A stretch of 38,652 nucleotides of DNA from Verrucomicrobia bacterium Opi.OSU.00C (GTDB taxonomy: Bacteria; Verrucomicrobiota; Verrucomicrobiia; Opitutales; PNEW01). Both the position numbers and the translations under genes were made by a program. This document shows positions 28,200 to 37,008 of the stretch, piece after piece (positions within the stretch are counted from its first letter, which is position 1; each line of letters opens with the position of its first letter). The notes under the pieces were generated by a model. That model saw nothing but the letters and a program-made list of their open reading frames with translations. It searched no databases and had not been told where the DNA came from. The stretch is from NCBI GenBank assembly GCA_002922725.1, contig PNEW01000008.1:1-38652 (forward strand), in the 5' to 3' direction.

Positions 28200-29371
28200 G
28201 CTGCACCCACGAGCAGGCCAGTTCCATACATTACAAGAAAACCAACAAGAAGTCCTAAAAGGTTAAGTGGTGCTAGATTTTCAATTCGTGAACGAGGCCC
28301 GACAATAGCCTCTATTACCTGAATAATCGCTCCAGCACCAATGCCTAAAAAAAAGATTGCCCAGAGAGGGGAATAAGTAAAAGCACCAATCCAACAACCG
28401 AGTATCGTAGGCACACCAGCAAGTGCTCCAAGACCGACCAAAAAAAGAAGGTTTACCTTCTCCTTAAGAATCGATGAAACGATTGCAATGCCCTCGGTAG
28501 CATTATGAATGGTAAAACCGACAACTAATAATGCACCTAAAGTAAATTCACCTAAAACATAAGCTGAACCAATAGCGAGGCCTTCACCCATATTATGAAG
28601 GCCAATCCCAAGAGCGATAAGCCAAGCAACAACGCGCGTTGAGTCTGCATTACCTTTATTATTCACCCTTCGTGTTGATAGGCCAAGGAGAAATAAGTAA
28701 GCTCCCGCTATGCCAAGAATTAATAATGCTTTCCCATGATATACCGATGGAAGTACCTCTGCAACTTCCAAACCTTCTTCTACTGCATCAATAGCAAGGA
28801 AAACCAATAGACCGACAGTAAAGTATAAAAGAAATCCTAATGTATTTCTCCCTAATAAACGAAGGAAAGGAAACCATGCAATACCCAGGGCGACAGGAAT
28901 AACTCCTACATAAATTCCCAGTAAAGCAAACCGGCCAAAGGCCTTGACTGTCGGCACAGGTGATGTAGAGGCAACTTCAATTTCATATACAAAAGAAAGT
29001 CCTGTTGAAGAAAGAAGATTTATCTCAATAGGTTCGCCTATATTCCAGGGAAATGGAATTGTTATGCGTGCCTTTTCCAAAGGCTTTAAAGTACGACTGG
29101 GTGAAACTCCATGCTGCCAAAATGCACCACGAACCATCACTTGAGCAAGAGTACAAGGATCAGGCCCCGAATTAACTATATCTAAATAGATAACATCTTC
29201 AGCTAATGAATGCCTCATTACATGAAGTTCTTCTACGGGAGGAAGATCCTTTTGAAAAATTGCCAATGGTCCTTCTCGAAAAAGAACATAAATTACGACA
29301 CCCAGTAGTATGAGTGGGATCAATCCATAAGTAACTTTTTTAAAAGTAACTTTATTGCTCTCGTCAATCAT
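28196..29371 (-). CDS. ZIP-family metal permease with N-terminal extracytoplasmic domain
   Basis: Divalent-metal importer of the ZIP family. The start is set at ATG 29371, which overlaps the oxidase stop (ATGA); an ATG 42 bases upstream would run into the oxidase gene. 391 residues: one transmembrane helix, an extracytoplasmic domain of roughly 100 residues with beta character and no recognised family, then eight or so ZIP helices. The two metal-site motifs are intact: GIGLHNMGEGLAIG and GFTIHNATEGIAIV. Known ZIP proteins move Zn, Fe, Mn or other divalent ions inward; the metal here is unknown. The extra domain would face the periplasm and could dock the oxidase or cupredoxin (inference). Confidence 0.9.
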   Translation of the reverse strand: MIDESNKVTFKKVTYGLIPLILLGVVIYVLFREGPLAIFQKDLPPVEELHVMRHSLAEDVIYLDIVNSGPDPCTLAQVMVRGAFWQHGVSPSRTLKPLEKARITIPFPWNIGEPIEINLLSSTGLSFVYEIEVASTSPVPTVKAFGRFALLGIYVGVIPVALGIAWFPFLRLLGRNTLGFLLYFTVGLLVFLAIDAVEEGLEVAEVLPSVYHGKALLILGIAGAYLFLLGLSTRRVNNKGNADSTRVVAWLIALGIGLHNMGEGLAIGSAYVLGEFTLGALLVVGFTIHNATEGIAIVSSILKEKVNLLFLVGLGALAGVPTILGCWIGAFTYSPLWAIFFLGIGAGAIIQVIEAIVGPRSRIENLAPLNLLGLLVGFLVMYGTGLLVGAA

Positions 29372-30393
29372 TGTGTCTCCTCCATTGGAAGAACCCGAAA
29401 TATTCCCATCCATCCTCTTTCCGCAAATTCAGTCTTATGCGCGTGGAACATAAAATCTCCTGGATGAGGGAATTTTACTTCCACTATTCCCCTTTCTCCC
29501 TGCCCTAGAATTACCGTGTCTGTGTAATCTCTTGGTTTTTCCTGAGTTCCCGTGGGGTAGTAATCAAAAAAAGTCGCATGAATGTGGAATGAATTAATCA
29601 TATCAAACTCAAGTATATTACCAAGATAGATCCTTATAAGTTCATTTTGTTTTACCTCTATAGGATATCTCTCATAGTGGAATGCTATGGTGTTTACCCC
29701 ATATATTTCATTCTCTTCATCATAGTTTGGATCAAACCCGTTCATCATCATATATAGTTCACGGGCGGGAGTACGGCCTTCCTTAGGATCAATGATCCAA
29801 AACCCATATAGGCCATTGTGGATATGTTGAGTTAGTGGTGTAGCGTGACAGTGATAAAGGTGTACACCAACCGGGTCTGCATCGAATTCATAGATGAATG
29901 TACTTCCTTCAGGAACCATCTGTTTGAGCATCGCTCCATCCATCTCTGCCTTATGAAACCCATGAAAATGCATCGAGTGAGGCCTGTCTCCCAAATTCTT
30001 AAAAGTTATTTTTATTCGCTCTCCTTCGGTTGCACGAAGCGTGGGACCGGGAACATGACCATTATATGTCCAAGCGGGGAAAAAAATTCCTGGAGCAATT
30101 TCAATTTCCTTATTGACGGCATGTATATTAAATGATCGCAGGGTTCGGCCATCGGGGAGTATAGAAACTGTCCCTTCCATATAGTTATCTATATATCGAT
30201 CAAGATCGAGTGCTTTTGAAGTTACATCTCCCACTGTTCCATTACGAAAGGGCTCAAGATTGAGACCATCAAGACCAAGAGATATATCTCTACTTTCATT
30301 TTCTAAAGATGAAAAAGAGTGGGTGATATAAACAGTTCCCAAGAGAATAAGGGACCCTAAAGTAATAAATATGTAATTTCGCCAAGGTTTCAT
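29368..30393 (-). CDS. Two-domain multicopper oxidase
   Basis: A 341-residue periplasmic oxidase with an N-terminal signal/anchor helix and two cupredoxin domains. Domain 1 carries His139, His142 and His144 (HSMHFHG) and the cluster HLYHCHATPLTQH with His181, Cys182, His183 and His190, giving a type 1 copper site plus trinuclear ligands. Domain 2 has only His pairs (SFHIHAT, 270/272; FMFHAHK, 317/319) and no copper cysteine. Type 1 copper only in domain 1 fits the type C two-domain oxidases, which form trimers with the trinuclear site between subunits. Likely reaction: oxygen-dependent oxidation of a metal ion such as Fe(II), Mn(II) or Cu(I) before or during uptake (inferred from the adjacent ZIP permease). 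It begins 8 bases after the porin gene and overlaps the ZIP start. Confidence 0.92.
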   Translation of the reverse strand: MKPWRNYIFITLGSLILLGTVYITHSFSSLENESRDISLGLDGLNLEPFRNGTVGDVTSKALDLDRYIDNYMEGTVSILPDGRTLRSFNIHAVNKEIEIAPGIFFPAWTYNGHVPGPTLRATEGERIKITFKNLGDRPHSMHFHGFHKAEMDGAMLKQMVPEGSTFIYEFDADPVGVHLYHCHATPLTQHIHNGLYGFWIIDPKEGRTPARELYMMMNGFDPNYDEENEIYGVNTIAFHYERYPIEVKQNELIRIYLGNILEFDMINSFHIHATFFDYYPTGTQEKPRDYTDTVILGQGERGIVEVKFPHPGDFMFHAHKTEFAERGWMGIFRVLPMEETQ

Positions 30394-30401
30394 GGTTAAA
30401 A

Positions 30402-31649
30402 TTAAAAAATAATTTGTGAGCGAACGCCAAATACGGAAGCGTTATTTTCACCTTCATGGGGATTAAAAATCATCTGAAAAGTTGGTTGAACTAAAATCCA
30501 TGGCGCTATCACTACCCGATATGTTAATTCAATCACACTCTCCATTATCGATACACCAGGATTAGCACCAACGTAATCACTTGAAAAACGAGTATAAAGA
30601 AAAGCGAGACCGAAATTATCTTCTGGTCTCTGTTCTAAAGGGCCCATCCAATTAATGCCGAAGTCAGTATCAAAAGATACGATATTTTTTTCTTTATCTG
30701 GGCTGTATCCCAATCGCCACCAAGTGTTAAAGGTATCTGTTATCTCCTGATTAATAGAAAAGTAAACACTTGTATTGCCATTAACTATCTCACCAGTATT
30801 AAAGTTTATAAATTCTTCTCCACTGTGGCAAAACCCACCGATTTTATATATTCCATCGCGACCCAATATATTTGATGTAATCCCTAATTCAAACAAATAT
30901 AGAAATCCTTCCATTCCCCCTAATTTAACGTGCATTCCATCATTATTGATCTCTTCCCCACCAACGTTTCCATCATAAACACCCACTTGAAAATACAAGT
31001 TCTTACTGGGCTCCAAATACAACAATGCACCGAGTGCTCCTATCGGCCAGGTTGGTGCTGCATTGTTTAGCGACTGTGTGGAAAGCTCACCAAATCCACC
31101 GTTAATAAATAGCTCCGAGGATTTATCTGTCATAAACCCATCTTCGAGACTAATGAGCCCAAATTTGAATGAAATTGAGCCATCCAAAAATTCTTGCTCA
31201 TACCAAATTTGAAAAAGTCGTGTGGTATTAAAGCCGACCATATTACTTAAAGTATTGATATTACCAACAAACTCACTGGGATCACCCCCTTGAATTGACT
31301 GTCCGTGAACCCGAACTAACCCATTTCGTATCCCTAACAGTTGTTCCAAATAGAAATCCACTCCAAGATCAACTAAACCGTGCCAGGAAGTACCAGTCTC
31401 ATTACCACCATCTAACACACTCAAAAATTCACCGGAGTAACCAAAGAAGGGCTTTATCCCTCTAACCTGATTATCCGATTGGCCATCTAACCAATCCTTC
31501 GTTAATTGAGAAGTAATCTTGTCATTGCTTGTTTCTTCTAAGAAGAAATTCTTTTCTGCCCAAGAATTTAGAGCAAGTAACTGACAAAACACGAATAAGA
31601 TAACCACAATAAATTTTCTAAGGTTGAAATGGATTTTTTTCTTATTCAT
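30402..31649 (-). CDS. OprB-type outer-membrane porin
   Basis: A 415-residue exported beta-barrel with signal peptide (ending near NSWAEKN). It shows the OprB/carbohydrate-selective-porin pattern: HGLVDLGVDFYLEQL, LFQIWYEQEFLDGSISFKFGL, GALLYLEPSKNLYFQVGVYDG, and a C-terminal strand ending SQIIF. It is the first gene of the operon, so despite the family name it may pass metal ions or small complexes to the oxidase and permease. Divergent from the DtxR-type regulator; the intergenic region carries several palindromes. Confidence 0.85.
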   Translation of the reverse strand: MNKKKIHFNLRKFIVVILFVFCQLLALNSWAEKNFFLEETSNDKITSQLTKDWLDGQSDNQVRGIKPFFGYSGEFLSVLDGGNETGTSWHGLVDLGVDFYLEQLLGIRNGLVRVHGQSIQGGDPSEFVGNINTLSNMVGFNTTRLFQIWYEQEFLDGSISFKFGLISLEDGFMTDKSSELFINGGFGELSTQSLNNAAPTWPIGALGALLYLEPSKNLYFQVGVYDGNVGGEEINNDGMHVKLGGMEGFLYLFELGITSNILGRDGIYKIGGFCHSGEEFINFNTGEIVNGNTSVYFSINQEITDTFNTWWRLGYSPDKEKNIVSFDTDFGINWMGPLEQRPEDNFGLAFLYTRFSSDYVGANPGVSIMESVIELTYRVVIAPWILVQPTFQMIFNPHEGENNASVFGVRSQIIF

Positions 31650-31798
31650 ACCAGCACGTATGAGACTATATTTTTAGTTATAGGTCAAGGGGTATTTGTA
31701 GACCTAAAATATAAAGTTTGATTATTCAAAATACCTGTGAATAATTAAAGTTTGATAAGTAATAATATTAATCTTATCAAATTTTGAAATACCTACAC
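31650..31798. promoter_or_regulatory. Divergent operator region with three palindromes
   Basis: 149 bases between the porin and the DtxR-type gene hold three inverted repeats: taggtc (31681-31686)/gaccta (31701-31706), tttga-ttat-tcaaa (31717-31730), and tttgataag (31751-31759)/cttatcaaa (31773-31781). The sequence aaagtttgat occurs twice (31713 and 31747). The taggt/accta arms resemble half-sites of DtxR-family operators, though the spacing is wider than in the classical 19-bp box. The third palindrome lies just upstream of the regulator start, suiting autoregulation. Binding is inferred. Confidence 0.6.
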
Positions 31799-32455
31799 AT
31801 GGCTACGAGCACAGTTGAAGATTACATAAAGCAAATTTATCTTGAACAGATAGACTCCATAGATGGTTTCGTCACTATGGGTAGAGTGGCAATTTCTTTG
31901 GGTGTAGTCCCGGGCACCGCAACAACAATGGTAAAATCTCTAGCCGATTCAGAGCTGGTAAACTATGAACCACGAGTGGGAGTTAGATTAACAGAAGCAG
32001 GAGAAGAGCTGGCAATACAGATGTTAAGACGCCATCGACTTATTGAATTATTCCTCGTCGAAACACTGGGCCTCGATTGGTCTGAAATCCATGAAGAAGC
32101 AGAAAAATTAGAGCATGCTATATCAGATCGTGTTCTTGAGCAAATGGACACTTTGCTCGGTCACCCAAAGGTGGATCCACATGGAGATCCAATACCCTCT
32201 GAATCAGGTAATCTAAGTAATGAACTTCTTATGAATCTGGGTAATTGTATACTCAATCAACCACTTAACATTGCACGCATCACTGATCAATCTTCCGAAT
32301 TTCTACAGTTCGTTAATAAAAGCGGCCTAATGCCTGGAGTAGAATTAACTGTTTTAAAACGAGAATCTGCTGCTGATGCTATTACTCTTCACTTATCGAA
32401 TGGGATGAGCCTCGTTGTCGGAACACTTGCAGGTGAGAAAATCCTTGTGGAATAA
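31799..32455 (+). CDS. DtxR/MntR-family metal-dependent regulator
   Basis: Transcriptional regulator that senses Fe(II) or Mn(II). The start is ATG 31799 (MATSTVEDYIKQIYLEQ, the family N-terminus) rather than a TTG 15 bases upstream. The 218 residues show a winged helix (TMGRVAISLGVVPGTATTMVKSL), the metal-binding dimerisation domain (RRHRLIELFLVETLGLDW, then HPKVDPHGDPIP) and a C-terminal FeoA/SH3-like domain. Divergent from the porin-oxidase-ZIP-cupredoxin operon, which it most likely represses when metal is sufficient. Confidence 0.93.
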   Translation: MATSTVEDYIKQIYLEQIDSIDGFVTMGRVAISLGVVPGTATTMVKSLADSELVNYEPRVGVRLTEAGEELAIQMLRRHRLIELFLVETLGLDWSEIHEEAEKLEHAISDRVLEQMDTLLGHPKVDPHGDPIPSESGNLSNELLMNLGNCILNQPLNIARITDQSSEFLQFVNKSGLMPGVELTVLKRESAADAITLHLSNGMSLVVGTLAGEKILVE

Positions 32456-32481
32456 ACACTCGTTTTCGAGATTCCGATCCA

Positions 32482-33000
32482 CTATTTCATTTTTATCGAC
32501 TGAGCAGCAAGTAGTTTAAATTTATTGATCTTATCACGATATTGAGCCGCATCTTCAAAATGCTCATTTGTAACAGCATCTTGGAGTCGAGTTTCAAGAT
32601 GTTTGATACGATTATTAAGAAGATTTTCTGCGATAGCCTTTTTTGGGATTTTACCTAAGTGGCTACCTCCTACATGCATCTTATTTAACAATGGATTAAG
32701 TAAACTTATAAAAGTAAGATAGCATCGTGGGCAACCTAACCGGCCAGATTTTTCAAAATTATGTCGGGTGCAATCACAGCTTTCACAGCGAAGAACGTTT
32801 AATTCCAATTGAAAAGCTACCTCTTCTTCAATATTCACTAGGCCGAGTAAGTCGTACCCTGGTAAATGTAATAAACCACTTTGTTCGGCGTGTATCTGGC
32901 AATAACTTTCAGAGGTCAATTTTCCGTCCAACACAAGAGAGACATGAATAACCCCCGTCTTATCACATTCTAAACACTTTTTCTCATTTGGCATATCCAT
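32482..33000 (-). CDS. McsA-like UVR-motif zinc-finger protein
   Basis: A 172-residue protein with four cysteine clusters (KCLECDKT, SYCQIH, CESCDC, GCPRCY), as in McsA, and a C-terminal UVR motif (LETRLQDAVTNEHFEDAAQYRDKI). In Firmicutes, McsA activates the arginine kinase McsB in protein quality control; similar pairs occur in other phyla. No kinase gene is adjacent here, so the partner is elsewhere or absent. It is convergent with the DtxR-type gene and downstream of the hydrolase cluster. The activator role is family-based inference. Confidence 0.82.
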   Translation of the reverse strand: MDMPNEKKCLECDKTGVIHVSLVLDGKLTSESYCQIHAEQSGLLHLPGYDLLGLVNIEEEVAFQLELNVLRCESCDCTRHNFEKSGRLGCPRCYLTFISLLNPLLNKMHVGGSHLGKIPKKAIAENLLNNRIKHLETRLQDAVTNEHFEDAAQYRDKINKFKLLAAQSIKMK

Positions 33001-33118
33001 ACTAGTAATCCTTTTTTATAAAAAAACAATTATCCTTTTATTTTATTATACAAATACACATCTGCACCTCCAATCGTACCCTTAAATTTAAGGGCCTTAA
33101 CAATCAAATAATGTAAAT

Positions 33119-34040
33119 TTAAAAATGCTTACGATCTTTCGAACGTTTATCTTTTATTATTTTGCCACTATGCAAAATACCTTTATGGATAACTCTGTCT
33201 CGCCAGTGTTCAGATGCGTCAAACATTTTTAATTTTGGATCGACAGTTGATATAAGAACTCCTGCTTTATTTCGGGGGAGCATTCCAGTGATTAATCCAT
33301 CAGCCCTTACAAAAAAAACTAGGGAAGGCTGACTCTCTTGCTGATGTGTTATTACTACTAACCCACATATAATTGTTTGCTGCATAAGTTTGCATCGTTG
33401 GGGGTGTCAATACACCCGAAGTGGAGATAAAACCTTTTACTTTTCTCACTCGAGGACCCAAATAATTAAGTGTCTTTCTCCACTTTCTGGTACCATAATT
33501 ACCTACATGAAAAGAATGGAACATAAGCTTAACACCTTTACGTTTATACTCCCGATAGAGTTCTTGATAGCGAAAATCATGACAAATTAATGCACCACAT
33601 TTAACTCCATTTATCGTGAAAACAGAGAAATGACTACCTGGACTATAATGTGCTAAATCATCAGTGCTCTCTGACTTATCTCCAACACAGAACAATTTAT
33701 CGTAGCGATCTACAATTCTTCCATGATTGTTAATAATGTACAAACTATTATGAGGTTTATGCTTACCACTCAGACGATGGCTTGAACCGAGAATCACCCA
33801 CATTTTTAATTCACGTGCAAAATTAAGGACTTGCTCACTACAGGAATAAAGTAAATCCCAATTAAATTTATCATACGATTTAAATTCCGAACCAGCATAG
33901 CCAGAAAGACAACCTTCAGAAAAGTGTACCACTGCAGCCCCTTTGTCTTTAGCTTGACGCATTTGTTGTATCACATACCGGGTATTTCGGTTTATGTCTT
34001 TATCAACCGGGAACTGACAGGTTGCGATAACAAGTTTCAT
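33119..34040 (-). CDS. Carbon-nitrogen hydrolase (nitrilase superfamily), frameshifted
   Basis: Amidase/nitrilase-superfamily enzyme with the full catalytic triad Glu42 (HFSEGCLSGY), Lys115 (DRYDKLFC) and Cys153 (LICHDFRYQELYREY). From ATG 34040 the frame ends at 33300 after FPSFFCKG; the frame one base over continues FFVRADGLITGML to 33119. The junction is a run of eight A on the plus strand (33311-33318); seven restores PSFFVRADG. Total length is 3n+1, giving 306 residues. It follows the amidohydrolase gene by 44 bases, suggesting an operon for amide or C-N bond breakdown; the substrate is unknown. Confidence 0.88.
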
Positions 34041-34084
34041 GGATATATATTTATTATAATTTTTTTAACCAGATTCTCTAAATT

Positions 34085-35020
34085 CTAGAATTTTTCACCC
34101 GTAATAAATTCGTAGGCAGATTTACCTAATAAATACTCTCGATCTGCTGAACTGCAAAAGGAAAGATTGCGGTAAAAATCAAAATGTTTTTCATAATCAC
34201 AGTTAAATGACATGTGTGCAACAAGCCAAGGCCAATCACTACCCCAAGTGATCTTTGTAAAGCCTACGTTATTGAGAAGAAATTTTAGTTGTTTTTCTAG
34301 CATATGGATTTTGATATTGTTATTTTTGAACCACCAAGGCATACACGAGCATAACCACAGATTATCAAGTTCTGCAACTAGTTCATATGAACGTAAATTT
34401 TGTTCTAAGTACTTGTCCGCATCATTGTTTTTATACGCGATTCTTCCACAGTCACCTCCACCGTGACCTATCATAAATCGAACATCCTTAAACTCACGAA
34501 AGACCTCTTCCATCATTTTGAAATATTCTTCAAAATTTTGAGATGGGAAATAATTCTTTGACTCGTCCCAGTTTTCAGAATTAAGGATTACAGGAAGCCC
34601 CTTATCTGCTGCAAATCTATAGAGCATTTTCATTTCTGAGGAATTGGGCAGGAGATGTTGATATCCAGGAAGTAATTCTCCTAATCCACACATACCTAGC
34701 TGAAATTGCTCTTCAAGTTTAGATATGCAGTTTGGTTTCCTTGGATCTGGTAAAGAAAACCAGTAGAATCGATCTTTATATCTTTGCCAGGAATCAATAA
34801 AATACTGTATTGGGTTTTCACCCAAGCTTGGGTGATCCGGGTCTTTAATTGGATTATCAGGAGCACCTATATCTTTTGGATCGTAACTGGTAAGTATGGC
34901 TTTATCAACTCCTACTCTATCCATATCATTAATAAGATTTTCAACTTTGCTGTCATTGAATTGAGGCGCTTGCAGCAGATTGATGTGTTGAAAAATATGT
35001 GTTTCACAATCGATTACCAT
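34085..35020 (-). CDS. Amidohydrolase-family (Amidohydro_2) enzyme
   Basis: A 311-residue TIM-barrel hydrolase of the amidohydrolase 2 family. Metal-site-like segments are the N-terminal DCETHIFQH, the central MIGHGGGDCG, and WGSDWPW late in the barrel. The first motif has Glu where classical members have the first His of HxH, a variant seen in part of the family. A strong AAGGAGA ribosome-binding site precedes ATG 35020. Relatives hydrolyse or decarboxylate diverse small cyclic or carboxylated molecules. It lies between the gamma-glutamyltransferase-like gene and the carbon-nitrogen hydrolase, all on the minus strand. Confidence 0.85.
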   Translation of the reverse strand: MVIDCETHIFQHINLLQAPQFNDSKVENLINDMDRVGVDKAILTSYDPKDIGAPDNPIKDPDHPSLGENPIQYFIDSWQRYKDRFYWFSLPDPRKPNCISKLEEQFQLGMCGLGELLPGYQHLLPNSSEMKMLYRFAADKGLPVILNSENWDESKNYFPSQNFEEYFKMMEEVFREFKDVRFMIGHGGGDCGRIAYKNNDADKYLEQNLRSYELVAELDNLWLCSCMPWWFKNNNIKIHMLEKQLKFLLNNVGFTKITWGSDWPWLVAHMSFNCDYEKHFDFYRNLSFCSSADREYLLGKSAYEFITGEKF

Positions 35021-35229
35021 GGCTTTATCTCCTTACAGAAAACATGAATATTCTCAGTTGAATTTGTCAAATCGCTCCTTGTCAATTCCATATACAATGA
35101 AGCTTAATTGCCTCTAGAAATCGTTTTGATTAGAAGGTGATCTAGATATACCTTAGCCCATCAACCTCCCTTATTTTAACTTAAAGAAATCATTGGAATG
35201 ATATCTTTTCGCGTACTAAACGCTGTGGA

Positions 35230-37008
35230 TTACCATCCGATAGCGTAGCAGGATCTTCGGTGATCGGCCCCGGTGCTGAGCATCCCGGTATCCGGATCTC
35301 GGCGTGCCACCGTTGCCCCCATTCCGCATACTTCCTTATGCACTATCTTATGTCCTAGAGCTTTTAAAGACACTTCTGTCTCTGCTGAAAATCCTTTTTC
35401 TAGTGCCAGTTGACCGGCAAAATAATCATGGGGATAGAAAGAGTCCGGCATACTATCGGTGCCAAACCTGGCTGCCTCGACGGCTTCTTGAGGATTCATT
35501 TTAAAGAGCAGAGTATTGAGGATTAATTGTAAACAAGCTTGAGATTGATGGTCACCACCCGGACAACCGATTGTCATCTCTGGTTTTCCTTCATTCAATA
35601 CAATGTAGTTAACTAAAGTCGTTCTTGGACGTTTGCCTGGTTCGACCATATTAGGATGATCATTCTCTAAGTTAAACATTTCAATACGAGTGCTCAGGGT
35701 ACAGCCCAGCTCTGGGAAAAACACGGCGTCAGCTAAAGCACCACCGCTTGGCGTAGCGCATACCATGTTCCCTCTCTCGTCCATGACCGCAATGTGGGTT
35801 GTGCCATGTTGGTGATCATTCTGTTCCGTGGGATTCGTATGGGGGGGCATTGAATTGGAGACTTGTTTCCCCTCGTGAAGGGAAAAAAACCAGGGATTGC
35901 CGGCTGGTGGAAGCTCAGGGTAAGCACGGTTTTTATCAATAAGCGCGGCGCGCTCAGCGCCATAATCTTTAGCGATCAAACCGTCAATGGGAATAGTTGA
36001 AAAATCAGGATCGCCGTAGTAAGCTGCTCGATCTGCGAATGCCAGTTTAAAAGCTTCAACAATTGTATGGATATAGTGTGGCGAATTATGGCCCATAGAC
36101 TTGAGATCGAATCTCTCCAGTATATTCAGGGTTTGCATCAAAACGGTCGATTGGCTCCAGGTAGAATGCCCGCAAATCTCGTACCTGCCAAAAGTGCTTC
36201 TTATCGGTTGGTCGAACTTGGCATGGTAATTTTCAAGATCTTCGAGGCTGAGAATACTCCCTACACTTTGCGCGTAGTCGATAATTGATTTTGCAATTTC
36301 ACCCCGATAAAATAAATCACGCGCGGCTTTAAGTCCTGCTTGACGGTTACCCTGATCTCTGGATTCAGCTTCGACTAATTTTCTTAATGTATTTCCCAGA
36401 CTTTTTTGGACAAGGAGTGTTCCGGGTTGAGCAAGAGTGCCGTTCCGGAAGAATATTTCCATGCATCCGGGAGGGAAATTTCTGCTTTGCTCACCGATCT
36501 TTTCCAGATCTAGTCTGTGAAGCATATATTCATAGAATGGAAATCCGCTATTAGCATAATAAATAACTGATTCCAGGATATCACTTAATTTTTTTGTGCC
36601 ATAGCGTTCAAGAAGCGAAATATAAGCATCAACAACTCCAGGCACGGTAATAGCAAGATGCCCTAACGGCCCTGGCCCTTTTGGAATACAGTCCAGGTTC
36701 TGTGATTTATAAAAATCGATCGTTGCTTTAGTCGGTGCGCAACCCTGACCACTCAATGAGAGAAGATCTCCAGAGTTAGCATCGTAGAGCATAAATACTC
36801 CTTCAGCTCCTAATGAATAGGAAGCCGTTGGTTCAAAAACCGCGGCCGCAAATCCAGCCGCGACCAATGCATCAAATGCGTTACCTCCTTTTAAAAGAAT
36901 TTGCATGCCTACCATCGATGTGAGGTAGTGTCCGCTGGATATTATTCCCTGCTTTGCATGGATGACAGGTCTTCCGGTAGAGCCCCAAATACTTTCTTTT
37001 TCTTTCAT
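35230..37008 (-). CDS. Gamma-glutamyltransferase-family Ntn-hydrolase
   Basis: A 592-residue member of the gamma-glutamyltransferase superfamily, which self-cleaves before a threonine that becomes the catalytic nucleophile. That site is visible in QHGTTHIAVMDERGN (Thr403 first). Other family segments are ISSGHYLTSMVGMQILLKGGNAFDA, KLAFADRAAYYGDPDF, and PGGDHQSQACLQLILN. It has no signal peptide, and the GGDxQ variant resembles YwrD-like paralogs more than the periplasmic glutathione enzyme, so the substrate may not be glutathione. The gene is clearly more GC-rich than its left-hand neighbours (31 of 60 bases G or C in the line at 35941, against 20 of 60 at 34381). Confidence 0.92.
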   Translation of the reverse strand: MKEKESIWGSTGRPVIHAKQGIISSGHYLTSMVGMQILLKGGNAFDALVAAGFAAAVFEPTASYSLGAEGVFMLYDANSGDLLSLSGQGCAPTKATIDFYKSQNLDCIPKGPGPLGHLAITVPGVVDAYISLLERYGTKKLSDILESVIYYANSGFPFYEYMLHRLDLEKIGEQSRNFPPGCMEIFFRNGTLAQPGTLLVQKSLGNTLRKLVEAESRDQGNRQAGLKAARDLFYRGEIAKSIIDYAQSVGSILSLEDLENYHAKFDQPIRSTFGRYEICGHSTWSQSTVLMQTLNILERFDLKSMGHNSPHYIHTIVEAFKLAFADRAAYYGDPDFSTIPIDGLIAKDYGAERAALIDKNRAYPELPPAGNPWFFSLHEGKQVSNSMPPHTNPTEQNDHQHGTTHIAVMDERGNMVCATPSGGALADAVFFPELGCTLSTRIEMFNLENDHPNMVEPGKRPRTTLVNYIVLNEGKPEMTIGCPGGDHQSQACLQLILNTLLFKMNPQEAVEAARFGTDSMPDSFYPHDYFAGQLALEKGFSAETEVSLKALGHKIVHKEVCGMGATVARRDPDTGMLSTGADHRRSCYAIGW

